A stretch of 64,000 nt of DNA from Butyrivibrio fibrisolvens (GTDB taxonomy: Bacteria > Bacillota > Clostridia > Lachnospirales > Lachnospiraceae). The position numbers and the translations under genes were made by a program. Where the stretch lies: positions 682,001 to 746,000 of the forward strand of contig NZ_CP146963.1 of NCBI RefSeq assembly GCF_037113525.1, read 5' to 3'. A model generated the notes under the pieces. The model saw nothing but the letters and a program-made list of their open reading frames with translations, had not been told where the DNA came from and did no database searches. Positions 16,541-25,674 of this stretch are shown here, piece after piece; position 1 is the stretch's first letter; each line of letters opens with the position of its first letter.

Positions 16541-18599
16541 ACACGAGCTTGCCGTTCGCAAAATGACCTTTCATTATGACGATTATATTGAAGAGGTTGA
16601 GAACGAAAAGCCTGAATTTAGCGGTGATCAGAAAATAACAACTGTATTTTATGATGAAATAGTGTCTAAAGGATCAGGTAACAGATCTGCATTTCATAAG
16701 GCGGTGGATAAAGCCTTGGATGATGACATTATCATCTTTTGCCGCAAAGAAGGAAGACTGTTTAAATATGCCAAAGAGCATATCGCAAATGCATTTAAAG
16801 AAAATGCTGATATAAAACTTCTTTATGCTGACGAGGATGAAGTGGGCGATAACGGCGCCCCAAAGAATCCTTATTTTAAGCCTGACTGGTCACCGGATTC
16901 ATATCTTAACGCGTTTTATATTGGCAGTATATTTGCAGCTAAGGCTTGCCTTGTAAAAAAGGCATTGGAAAATATTAATACTCCCCTTCAGATGCCTTGG
17001 GAAAATAAGCCTTCGCTTGATCATGAGAGTATGGTTCCCTGTGACAGATTATTTGGTCACATGGCTTTAATTGAAGGCGGCTTTGAAAAAAGAGATGGGA
17101 TGAACTTCCCTGTATATCACTTGGAGCAGGTTCTTTTCCATAGAGAAGCTGGAGCAGATCTTTTCCTTGGAAGACCTTTCCATTGTGAAGAACATTGTAT
17201 AGAATCGCCAGTAAAAATATCGATCGTTATCCCTTCGAAAGACCATCCTGAAGTCCTGAGACAGTGTCTTGAATCACTTGTGAAGTTTGGAAGCGGATCT
17301 AAGAACGTTAGCTATGAGATAAATGTTGTTGATAACGGAAGTAGCGAAGACAATAAAAAGGAATACGAAAGTCTTGCAGAAGAAATAAGAGAAAAGGGAA
17401 GTAAGGCAGGCGAGCTTACAGATATTCGCTATATATATGAGCCAAGAGACTTTAATTTCTCTTATATGTGCAATCTTGGAGCAAGGAATTCGACAGGAGA
17501 CTTAGTTCTTTTCCTTAATGATGATATAGAGATCGTAGGCGGAGACTGGCTTAGAGAGCTTTCATATTATGCAGGGCTTCCGCATGTAGGTGCAGTTGGA
17601 TGTAAACTTTTGTATCCTTCCGATTCTGAACTTAATCCGGATGGAAGTCTTATCCAACATGCAGGTCTTACAGCTATTCATATAGGACCTATGCACAAGC
17701 TCCAGCGCCTTTCTGATACAAAGAAATGGTATTTTGGAGCTAATAGGGGAGCGCATGACATGTGCGGCGTTACTGCGGCGTGTCTTATGATCTCTAAAGA
17801 TAAGTTCGATGCCATTGGCGGATATTATGAAGGTCTTGCGGTAGCATTTAATGATGTTGACCTTAACTACAGGCTCTTAGAAGAGGGATATTATAACGTC
17901 TGCTGTAATTATTTTAATCTTGTTCATCATGAATCTCTAAGCAGGGGCGATGACAATGCTGATGCCAAGAAGACTGACCGCCTCATGAAAGAGAATGATA
18001 CACTTATGCAGCGTCATATGCATATGTATGCAAGAGACCCCTTCTATCACAAGGCCCTGGTCAATGATGACGTTGCTCAGGATTATGATATGGCAGATCC
18101 AACGCTCCTTCACCCTGATGAAATAGAAAGTAGTAATGCTGTTTTTGTAAGCAGTGGTTATCCTGAAAGCTGGAACAATGAATGCGTCTGGTTTAGAACG
18201 GATTACATCGGCTCCTTAAGCAAATGGAACAAGATGTACTATAAGGGCAGAAAAGAAGAACCTGTTAATAACACAGGATATTTTATAAAAGGCTACAGCT
18301 TTGTAATAGGCTCTGATAATGCTCTTTTTGGAAGAACCCTTCTTTTGAGACGTGTTAACAGTTCAGATGACCTTACTCCTGTAGAATCAGGCGTGTATTC
18401 TTTTAAAGTACATGATATGCTTAGAGAGGATGTAGAGAAGAATCTCAAGGACCAGACGGGCGTTGAGATAACAGGCTACAGAATAAGAATAGAGGATGGA
18501 ATTCTTCCATCCGGAACCTACCAGGCAGGAATGCTCTTTAAGGATATGACTTCAAGAACAAGAGTCATGAACTGGGGCACTAAGACCATGGAAGTTTAA
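16488..18599 (+). CDS. GT2-family glycosyltransferase with partial second GT2-like module
   Basis: A 703-residue protein that overlaps the preceding gene by 53 bp. A complete GT2 (GT-A fold) domain starts near residue 242 (ISIVIPSKDHPE) with FLNDDIEI at about 341-349 as the DXD-like motif, and extends to about 500. Upstream, residues 55-190 look like the second half of another GT2 domain (LLYADEDEV, FKPDWSPDSYL) without a clear nucleotide-binding beginning. The C-terminal ~180 residues may be a further beta-rich domain. It probably adds sugars, possibly rhamnose, to the growing chain on the cytoplasmic face. Confidence 0.82.
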   Translation: MGLKKMVRSYLTANAKRKHELAVRKMTFHYDDYIEEVENEKPEFSGDQKITTVFYDEIVSKGSGNRSAFHKAVDKALDDDIIIFCRKEGRLFKYAKEHIANAFKENADIKLLYADEDEVGDNGAPKNPYFKPDWSPDSYLNAFYIGSIFAAKACLVKKALENINTPLQMPWENKPSLDHESMVPCDRLFGHMALIEGGFEKRDGMNFPVYHLEQVLFHREAGADLFLGRPFHCEEHCIESPVKISIVIPSKDHPEVLRQCLESLVKFGSGSKNVSYEINVVDNGSSEDNKKEYESLAEEIREKGSKAGELTDIRYIYEPRDFNFSYMCNLGARNSTGDLVLFLNDDIEIVGGDWLRELSYYAGLPHVGAVGCKLLYPSDSELNPDGSLIQHAGLTAIHIGPMHKLQRLSDTKKWYFGANRGAHDMCGVTAACLMISKDKFDAIGGYYEGLAVAFNDVDLNYRLLEEGYYNVCCNYFNLVHHESLSRGDDNADAKKTDRLMKENDTLMQRHMHMYARDPFYHKALVNDDVAQDYDMADPTLLHPDEIESSNAVFVSSGYPESWNNECVWFRTDYIGSLSKWNKMYYKGRKEEPVNNTGYFIKGYSFVIGSDNALFGRTLLLRRVNSSDDLTPVESGVYSFKVHDMLREDVEKNLKDQTGVEITGYRIRIEDGILPSGTYQAGMLFKDMTSRTRVMNWGTKTMEV

Positions 18600-18729
18600 G
18601 AGGAAAGAAAACTAAACAGGTGTACCTTTTTTTGATGTGCGCTGGTGACAGTTTTTAAAATAATAAAACAGTGAAGAATAGTAAGAGAATTAAAGAAGAC
18701 GAATAAAGAAGAATAAAGAGGCACAGTAA

Positions 18730-20745
18730 TTGGAAGACAAACAGTTTGATTATAAAAGTGCATATGAAAGCGAGCGTTTAAAAACAGCAGATCTTTCTGA
18801 AAGAATAGCAAAGCTCGAAGAAGAAAGAGATGAAGCCTTAAGAAAACTTGATAAGATCAAGGGTAGTAAGCTTTGGGCATTATCAAGTCCTTTCAGAAAG
18901 TTCTATCATTACGTTAAGCGCCAGAATACCAGGGTTAAAAACCTTGGGTCTATCAGAGGAATCATTGCAAAGATCGGATATAAAAAGCGTGAACGAAAGG
19001 CAATGAGCCATTTTGGTACAGCAAGTTTCCCTGATGAAGCTAAAAGACTTGAGCAGTCACAGACTGTTTTTCCAAATATGGTCAAAGTAAGTATTCTTAC
19101 TCCTGTATATAATACGCCGGAGAAGTTCCTTAGGGATATGATAGAGTCTGTTATGGATCAGACTTACCAGAACTGGCAGCTCTGCCTTGCAGATGGATCT
19201 GACGATGATCATGCTTACGTTGGAGAGATCATCAAAGAGTATCAGGCCAAGGATGGCAAGGGACGTATTGCTTACCAGAAGCTTAAAGTCAATGACGGTA
19301 TTTCAGGTAATACCAATGAATGCCTTAAGATGGCTGACGGAGAGTACATAGGTCTTTTTGATCATGATGATATTCTTCATCCTGAAGCTTTGTATGTATA
19401 TGTCAAAGCTATAAATGAGCAGGGCGCCGACTATATCTACTGCGATGAGACAACTTTCCATGGAAACAGCATAGACCATATGGAAACTATGCATTTTAAA
19501 CCTGATTATGCAGTAGATACACTTAGAGCTAATAACTATATCTGTCACTTTAGCGTATTTAAGAGAACTCTTCTTGATGGAACCGAGCTTTTCCGTAAGG
19601 AATTCGACGGAAGCCAGGATCATGACATGATCCTCCGCCTTACAGATGAAGCAAGGAACATTGTTCATATTCCAAGGATCCTCTATTATTGGAGATCACA
19701 TGCAGGTTCTGTTGCATCAGGAATCGAAGCTAAGACCTATGCCATAGAGGCAGCCAGAGGAGCTGTTGCTGATCACCTTAGAAGGCACGGCTACAAGCAT
19801 TTCAAGATAACAAGTACTAAGGCTTTTGAGACTATCTTCAAGATCTCCTATGAGATCGAGGGTAGACCTAAGATATCAATTGTTATTCCTAACTGTGATC
19901 ATGTAGATGATCTTAGAAGATGCATTACATCTATCAAAGAAAAGTCTACATGGGATAACTATGAGATAATCGTTGTAGAGAATAATTCTAAGACTCAGGA
20001 AATAAGAGACTATTACAAAGAGCTGGAAAAAGAGCCATGGGTATCTTTTGTCAAGGTCGTGGACTTTGGAAAGCACGAGAAGTTCAATTATTCAGAAGTT
20101 GTGAACTTTGGAGTGGCTCATAGCGATGGCGACTACATTGTTCTTCTTAACAATGATATCCAGATAATTACAGTTAACTGGATGGAAGAGCTTCTTATGT
20201 ACGCTCAGAGAGCTGATGTTGGAGCTGTTGGAGCCAAGCTCTATTTCCCTGATAGAAAGATCCAGCATGCCGGAGTTATCCTTGGACTTGGAGCACACAG
20301 AACAGCAGGCCATTCTCATTACGGAATGGAAGGAACAAACCTTGGATATATGGGACGCCTTTGCTATGCTCAGGATATGAGTGCAGTTACAGGTGCATGC
20401 CTTATGGTATCTAAAGTTAAGTACGATGAAGTTGGTGGTCTCGATACATCTTTTGCCATATCGCTTAATGATGTTGATTTTTGCTTAAAGCTCAGACAAA
20501 AAGGCTATCTTAATGTATTTACTCCTTTTGCAGAGGCTTATCATTTTGAATCCGCTTCAAGAGGTCTTGATGACTCAGGAGAAAAGCTTGAACGCTACAA
20601 CAAGGAGTCTGAACAGTTCAGGACTAAGTGGAAAGAGGTCCTTGAAAAAGGAGATCCTTACTACAACAAAAACTTCACACTGGATCGAAGCGACTTTTCA
20701 GTCAATGTAGACGGTCAGGGAGATACAGTACTTGGAGACCACTGA
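18730..20745 (+). CDS. Tandem GT2-family glycosyltransferase
   Basis: A 671-residue protein with a TTG start preceded by AAGAGG 8 nt upstream. An N-terminal coiled coil (about 10-45) is followed by GSKLWALSSPFRK, a segment common in polysaccharide-chain glycosyltransferases. Two GT2 domains come next: the first from about residue 117 (VSILTPVYNTP, with FDHDD and YCDETTF), the second from about 380 (ISIVIPNCDHVD, with LLNNDIQI). The second ends with VGGLDTSFAISLNDVDFCLKL. Tandem GT2 enzymes often make alternating linkages. A 130-bp gap precedes it, with only a weak AGGT/ACCT hairpin and a T-run near 18620-18635. Confidence 0.87.
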   Translation: MEDKQFDYKSAYESERLKTADLSERIAKLEEERDEALRKLDKIKGSKLWALSSPFRKFYHYVKRQNTRVKNLGSIRGIIAKIGYKKRERKAMSHFGTASFPDEAKRLEQSQTVFPNMVKVSILTPVYNTPEKFLRDMIESVMDQTYQNWQLCLADGSDDDHAYVGEIIKEYQAKDGKGRIAYQKLKVNDGISGNTNECLKMADGEYIGLFDHDDILHPEALYVYVKAINEQGADYIYCDETTFHGNSIDHMETMHFKPDYAVDTLRANNYICHFSVFKRTLLDGTELFRKEFDGSQDHDMILRLTDEARNIVHIPRILYYWRSHAGSVASGIEAKTYAIEAARGAVADHLRRHGYKHFKITSTKAFETIFKISYEIEGRPKISIVIPNCDHVDDLRRCITSIKEKSTWDNYEIIVVENNSKTQEIRDYYKELEKEPWVSFVKVVDFGKHEKFNYSEVVNFGVAHSDGDYIVLLNNDIQIITVNWMEELLMYAQRADVGAVGAKLYFPDRKIQHAGVILGLGAHRTAGHSHYGMEGTNLGYMGRLCYAQDMSAVTGACLMVSKVKYDEVGGLDTSFAISLNDVDFCLKLRQKGYLNVFTPFAEAYHFESASRGLDDSGEKLERYNKESEQFRTKWKEVLEKGDPYYNKNFTLDRSDFSVNVDGQGDTVLGDH

Positions 20746-20780
20746 TAGAACAGGTTTGTTTCGACTATATCAAAGATTTT

Positions 20781-21066
20781 AATGTATGACTTCTTAAATG
20801 TAAATTACAGAAACGCGCATTTACTGCGTGTTTCGTGATTCGATGAATCGGTTGGCAATAGAGCCTTCGACGAAGTCGAACTCAATTGGCTCTATTGCTG
20901 CATTTTTGAATCTATGATTCAAAAATGTATGACTTCTTAAATGTAAATTACAGAAACGCGCATTTACTGCGTGTTTCGTGATTCGATGAATCGGTTGGCA
21001 ATAGAGCCTTCGACGAAGTCGAACTCAATTGGCTCTATTGCTGCATTTTTGAATCTATGATTCAAA
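20781..21066 (+). repeat. Perfect 143-bp tandem direct repeat, two copies, rich in hairpins
   Basis: Copies at 20781-20923 and 20924-21066 are identical, and the first seven bases of a third (AATGTAT) follow at 21067-21073. Each unit holds four inverted repeats; in copy 1 these are 20810-20834, 20837-20849, 20855-20898 (an 11-bp outer stem with a 6-bp inner hairpin) and 20901-20927 (a 12-bp stem with a TAT loop that crosses the unit junction). No gene is seen in it. It fills most of the 479-bp space between the glycosyltransferase and phosphoglucomutase genes. Confidence 0.97.
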
Positions 21067-21146
21067 AATGTATACTTGTTCAATGGATTATTAAACTGGA
21101 AGTAGATCCATGCTTTTGTAATTAATATTTAAAAGGTCTTGTTTTC

Positions 21147-21174
21147 TTGAATTTTTGATTCAGGATTATATAAT
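21147..21174 (+). promoter_or_regulatory. Likely promoter of the phosphoglucomutase gene
   Basis: TTGAAT and TATAAT are separated by 16 bp, about 50 bp upstream of the start codon and just after the tandem repeat. Confidence 0.55.
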
Positions 21175-21224
21175 AAAAAGTGCGTTAGAATAAGAGATTA
21201 CATAGGATATGAGGAGGAAAAAAC

Positions 21225-22967
21225 ATGAGCGAAGCTTTAAAGCAGTTCGAGTACTGGTTGAATGATTCATATTTTGATGACACAACCAAGCAGGAACTTC
21301 TTTCTATTCGTAACAACGAGGAAGAGGTAGAAGATCGTTTTTACAAGGAACTTGAGTTTGGTACAGGTGGTCTTAGAGGTGTTATCGGAGCCGGTACTAA
21401 TCGTATGAATATCTACACAGTTCGTAAGGCTACACAGGGTCTTGCAAACTATATCCTGAAAACTGCCGGAGAAGAAGGCAAGAAAAAAGGCGTTGCTATT
21501 TCTTATGACTGCCGCCGATTCTCTCCTGAATTTGCTGATGAGACAGCAAGATGCCTTGCAGCTAATGGAATCAAGGCATATGTATTTGATGAACTTCGTC
21601 CTACACCTGAACTTTCATTTGCACTTAGAAAGCTTGGCTGCATAGCAGGTGTTATGGTTACAGCCAGCCACAACCCGCCGGAATACAATGGTTATAAGGC
21701 TTATTGGGAAGATGGTGCACAGGTAACTCCTCCTCACGATACAGGAATCATGGATGCTGTTAAGGCTATCACAGACTATCATGAAGTTAAGACTATGCCT
21801 GCTGATGAAGCTAAGGCTGCAGGTCTTTATGAGACAATCGGCCAGGAAATGGATGATGCTTATATGGTAGAGCTCAAGAAGCAGATCCTTCACCCTGAAG
21901 CTATCAAGGCTATGGCTGATAAGCTTACTATCGTTTATACACCATTCCACGGTACAGGTAATAAGCCTGTTCAGAGAATTCTTAAAGAGCTCGGATTTAA
22001 CAAGGTATTTATCGTTCCGGAGCAGGAACTTCCTGATCCTGACTTTACAACACTTGATTATCCTAACCCTGAAGATCCTAAGGCATTCAAGCTTGCTCTT
22101 GAACTTGCAAAGGAAAAGGATGCAGATATCGTTCTTGCAACTGACCCTGATGCAGACAGACTTGGAATCTATGCTAAGGATACTAAGACTGGTGAATACA
22201 TGCAGTTTACAGGTAACATGTCTGGTATGCTCATAGGTGAATATATCCTTCGCGAGCGTACAAAGCTTGGACTTATGCCTGAGCGTCCTGCATTCGTAAC
22301 AACAATCGTTACAACCAACATGGCTAAGCAGATCGCAAGTAAGTACGGTCTTCACTATATCGAAGTATTAACAGGCTTTAAGTATATCGGTGAGCAGATC
22401 AAGTGGTTCGAAGAAAAGAACAACGAGTACAACTATGTATTCGGTCTTGAAGAATCTTACGGATGCCTTGCAGGAACACATGCACGTGATAAGGATGCTA
22501 TCGTTGCTGTAATGATGCTCTGCGAACTTGCTGCATTCTATAAGAATGAGGGTAAGACAGCATGGGATGCAATGGTTGATATCTATAACGAATATGGCTA
22601 CTACAGAGAAGGTCAGTACTCTATCACTATGAAGGGTATCGAAGGAGCAAAAGAAATTGCAGCTCTTATGGATAAGCTCAGAAGCAATCCTCCTAAGAAG
22701 TTCGGTGACTGGACAGTAGAAGAGTTCCGTGATTATAAGACTGGTGAGACTCTTGACCTTGCAACAGGAACAAAGGGTAAGACAGGACTTCCTTCATCTA
22801 ACGTTCTGTATTTTGCACTTGATAATGATTCATGGTGCTGTGCACGTCCTTCAGGAACAGAGCCTAAGATCAAGTTCTACATGGGCGTAAAGGGAACAAG
22901 CCTTGAAGATGCTAAGGAGCTTGAGGATAAGCTTACAGCTGCTGTTAAGGAAGTAATCGGACAGTAA
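21225..22967 (+). CDS. pgcA: Phosphoglucomutase / phosphomannomutase (alpha-D-phosphohexomutase family)
   Basis: Interconverts glucose-6-phosphate and glucose-1-phosphate, feeding dTDP- and CDP-glucose synthesis. The 580-residue length is normal for the family. The phosphoserine loop TASHNP is at residues 146-151 (Ser148), the metal-binding loop is DPDADR and the sugar-binding loop GLEESYG; the C-terminal phosphate-binding loop is RPSGTEPKIKFY. The ribosome site is GAGGAGG. It has its own promoter and a strong terminator, so it is probably a single-gene unit placed within the polysaccharide locus. Confidence 0.95.
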   Translation: MSEALKQFEYWLNDSYFDDTTKQELLSIRNNEEEVEDRFYKELEFGTGGLRGVIGAGTNRMNIYTVRKATQGLANYILKTAGEEGKKKGVAISYDCRRFSPEFADETARCLAANGIKAYVFDELRPTPELSFALRKLGCIAGVMVTASHNPPEYNGYKAYWEDGAQVTPPHDTGIMDAVKAITDYHEVKTMPADEAKAAGLYETIGQEMDDAYMVELKKQILHPEAIKAMADKLTIVYTPFHGTGNKPVQRILKELGFNKVFIVPEQELPDPDFTTLDYPNPEDPKAFKLALELAKEKDADIVLATDPDADRLGIYAKDTKTGEYMQFTGNMSGMLIGEYILRERTKLGLMPERPAFVTTIVTTNMAKQIASKYGLHYIEVLTGFKYIGEQIKWFEEKNNEYNYVFGLEESYGCLAGTHARDKDAIVAVMMLCELAAFYKNEGKTAWDAMVDIYNEYGYYREGQYSITMKGIEGAKEIAALMDKLRSNPPKKFGDWTVEEFRDYKTGETLDLATGTKGKTGLPSSNVLYFALDNDSWCCARPSGTEPKIKFYMGVKGTSLEDAKELEDKLTAAVKEVIGQ

Positions 22968-22999
22968 ATTTATAGATGTATTTATAAAGAGTATTTCAG

Positions 23000-23031
23000 C
23001 CTGGGAGCGTAAGCTTCCGGGTTGTTTTTTT
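23000..23031 (+). terminator. Rho-independent terminator of the phosphoglucomutase gene
   Basis: A 9-bp stem (CCTGGGAGC / GCTTCCGGG, two G-T pairs) with a GTAA loop is followed by a T-rich run. Confidence 0.85.
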
Positions 23032-23078
23032 GCATGGCTCACAATTTGATGAAAGATGACCGAGGAGCCGCGCTTGTG

Positions 23079-23087
23079 TGGTATACT
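23079..23087 (+). promoter_or_regulatory. Extended -10 promoter element
   Basis: TGGTATACT is an extended -10 motif with no clear -35. Transcription would begin near 23094, which leaves too short a leader for the TTG at 23103 and favours the ATG at 23133 as start of the next gene. Confidence 0.45.
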
Positions 23088-23132
23088 GAAATGTGAGAAA
23101 GTTTGAAAAAATATGAGCTAAGAAGAGGTCTT

Positions 23133-24581
23133 ATGTTAGGTTCTATTAAAAAGACAATTGCATATGCCAAAAGAAACGGCGCTCTTGCTGCATACTATGC
23201 CGTAAGAGAAAGACTTGAAGATAGGAAGAAAGAATATACCTATGTACCGGTATCCGGAGAAGAACTATCAAAACAAAAAACCGAAATGGATAAGGTTACA
23301 AGATCTGAGAAGGCTCCTCTTTTTAGTATCCTAGTCCCGTGCTATAATACTAATCCTGACTTTTTTATACAAATGATAGAGTCTGTAAAAACGCAGACCT
23401 ATTCTAAATGGGAACTGATCCTGGCTGATGCTTCCGAAGATAACAGCCTGGAAAAGCTTATAGATAAACGGAATCTTGAAGATTCCAGGATAAGATATAT
23501 TCATCTTGATAGTAACGAAGGGATATCTGCTAATACCAATGAAGCGGTTAAGGCTGCCAGAGGTGACTATTGCTGTCTTCTTGATCATGATGATGTCATA
23601 ACTCCTGATGCTTTATACTATTTTGCCAAAGAAATCCTTGCAGATATGGACAGGACTGCGATCGAAAAGCCGTCAAAGTGTGCCATAGGGCTTATCTATT
23701 CAGATGAAGATAAGTGTGATGCAGGCATGACAAGGTTTTATGAGCCTAATATAAAGCCTGATTATAACCTGGACTATCTTCTTTCCAACAACTATATCTG
23801 CCATTTTACAGCTATTAAGACAAGTATCCTTAAAGCCAGTCTTTTTAGAAAAGAATATGACGGAGCTCAGGATTTTGACATTATACTTAGAACCTGCATC
23901 GCTTTTTCTTTTAGGAATGAGGAAAAAAATATAAGGCATATCGGAAGAGTTCTGTATCACTGGAGATGCCATGAAGATTCAACTGCAGCTAATCCTGCAA
24001 GTAAGAAATATGCCTATGAAGCAGGCAGATCTGCTGTTGAAAATATCATGCAGGCAAGCGGCTTTAATGTTCGCGTAAGTGAGCTTATGCATGTAGGCTT
24101 TTACAGAGTAGAGTACCCTGATGGAATCTTCCGCACAAGAAAAGACATTGGCGTTGTTGGCGGAAAAGTGACAGATAAGAAAGGTACTATAGTTGGAGGT
24201 ATCTATAAAGAAGACGGAACACCTCTTTACTATGGACTTCATAAAGGCTTTAGCGGAGGCTTTCAGCATGTGGCAGCCTGTCAACAGGATGCTATGGCAG
24301 TTGATCTTAGGTGCATGAGAATAAGGAAAAAGCTTCGCCCTCTTCTTAAAGAGATCACAGGGCTTAACTACCACAGCAATAAAGAAATCCTAAAACAAAG
24401 GAATGTAGATGCTGATCCCGAGGATGAAACGATCCTCAAAGTGCATGGAAAGCACATAGTAATTCCGGATAACTGGGATGAAGATAAGATCAGAAATGAA
24501 AGCATAAGATTCTGTAAAGCAGTAAGACATCTTGGATACCGTATAATATGGGATCCGCAGATGAGTGAAACGAAGAGTTAA
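23133..24581 (+). CDS. GT2-family glycosyltransferase
   Basis: A protein of about 482 residues with an N-terminal helix-rich segment and a GT2 domain beginning near residue 64 (FSILVPCYNTNPDFF), with LLDHDDVI and YSDEDKCD as acidic motifs, then FKPDYNLDYLLSNNYICH-like context found in rhamnosyl- and galactosyl-transferases of chain synthesis. The C-terminal part (VVGGKVTDKKGTIVGG) looks like the remnant of a second GT2 domain. The start is chosen at 23133 (AGAGG 4 nt upstream) over the TTG at 23103, given the promoter position. It opens a second transcription unit of the locus. Confidence 0.82.
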   Translation: MLGSIKKTIAYAKRNGALAAYYAVRERLEDRKKEYTYVPVSGEELSKQKTEMDKVTRSEKAPLFSILVPCYNTNPDFFIQMIESVKTQTYSKWELILADASEDNSLEKLIDKRNLEDSRIRYIHLDSNEGISANTNEAVKAARGDYCCLLDHDDVITPDALYYFAKEILADMDRTAIEKPSKCAIGLIYSDEDKCDAGMTRFYEPNIKPDYNLDYLLSNNYICHFTAIKTSILKASLFRKEYDGAQDFDIILRTCIAFSFRNEEKNIRHIGRVLYHWRCHEDSTAANPASKKYAYEAGRSAVENIMQASGFNVRVSELMHVGFYRVEYPDGIFRTRKDIGVVGGKVTDKKGTIVGGIYKEDGTPLYYGLHKGFSGGFQHVAACQQDAMAVDLRCMRIRKKLRPLLKEITGLNYHSNKEILKQRNVDADPEDETILKVHGKHIVIPDNWDEDKIRNESIRFCKAVRHLGYRIIWDPQMSETKS

Positions 24582-24638
24582 GATCATATCCTGTATGAGA
24601 AGCTGTGAATTTCTCTGCAGTAGAATAATGAGGCTGAT

Positions 24639-25631
24639 ATGTCAAAGACTACAGTTATCATCCCAAATTATAACGGGATGAAATATATAAAAAACTGCAT
24701 AGATTCACTTCTTATACAGACACTGCCTTCGGATATAATTATCGTAGATAACGCTTCTACAGACGGAAGTATAAAGTTTCTTAAAGATAATTATGATGGC
24801 GAATTGACCTGCAGTAATGGAGCCAAGATACATAGTACAGTCCTGTGTCTTGATTCAAATACAGGATTTTCAAATGCGGTCAATAAAGGAATAGAGCTTG
24901 CTGGATCGGAGTATGTTTTTCTTTTGAACAACGACACTGTATGTCGCAAAGACTGTATAGAAAAACTTGAAAATGCAATGAATCATAAGAAAAAGGCTTT
25001 TTCTGTACAGGCACTTATGGTATCTTTAAATAACCCGAACATAGTTGATGATAGCGGAGACTATTACAGCGCCATCGGCTGGGCGTTTACTGATGGCAAG
25101 GATAAGCCCGCAGAAGGCTTTTCAAAAAGAAAAGCGATAACATCTTCCTGTGCAGGAGCTGCAATATATAGGAAGAGTGTTTTCGATAAGATCGGCGGAT
25201 TTGACGTCGCGCATTTTTGCTATCTTGAAGATGTTGATGTTGGAATTAGAGCCAAAGTATTTGGATATGTAAATCTCCTCGAGCCAGAAGCAGTTGTACT
25301 TCACGCAGGAAGTGCCACATCCGGATCAAGGTACAATGAGTTTAAGCAAAAGCTTACAGCAGGTAATAATATTTATCTTATCTATAAAAACTTTCCTGCA
25401 CTCATGGTAATACTAAATCTTCCGCTTATTATTTTAGGCATTATCATAAAGGCGGCGTTTTTTGCAAAGAAAGGCCTCGGGAAGGCTTATTTTGAAGGGT
25501 TATCCCAGGGATTTGGTAAAATAATAAAAAACCGGGATAAAAAAGTCAGATTTAAAACTGACAATCTGAAGAATTATCTTACCCTTCAGATAGAATTATG
25601 GATCAATACAATAAAAAGATTTGTTAAATGA
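24639..25631 (+). CDS. GT2-family glycosyltransferase with C-terminal membrane helix
   Basis: A 330-residue GT2 enzyme of the WcaA/RfbF type. TTVIIPNYNG is at the start, VDNASTDGS at about 31-39, LLNNDTV forms the DXD-like motif, and FDVAHFCYLEDVDVGIRA is the acceptor-side ED motif. A hydrophobic segment at about residues 253-277 may anchor it to the membrane. A GAGG site lies just upstream of the ATG. It probably adds one sugar of the repeat unit. Confidence 0.87.
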   Translation: MSKTTVIIPNYNGMKYIKNCIDSLLIQTLPSDIIIVDNASTDGSIKFLKDNYDGELTCSNGAKIHSTVLCLDSNTGFSNAVNKGIELAGSEYVFLLNNDTVCRKDCIEKLENAMNHKKKAFSVQALMVSLNNPNIVDDSGDYYSAIGWAFTDGKDKPAEGFSKRKAITSSCAGAAIYRKSVFDKIGGFDVAHFCYLEDVDVGIRAKVFGYVNLLEPEAVVLHAGSATSGSRYNEFKQKLTAGNNIYLIYKNFPALMVILNLPLIILGIIIKAAFFAKKGLGKAYFEGLSQGFGKIIKNRDKKVRFKTDNLKNYLTLQIELWINTIKRFVK

Positions 25632-25674
25632 TCCAGATAAAAATGTTTAAGAACATTTTTGGGGACGGAGTATT

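Noticed and set aside
20781..21066. CRISPR array
   Set aside because: The repeat is a direct 143-bp tandem without spacers, and no cas genes are in the window.
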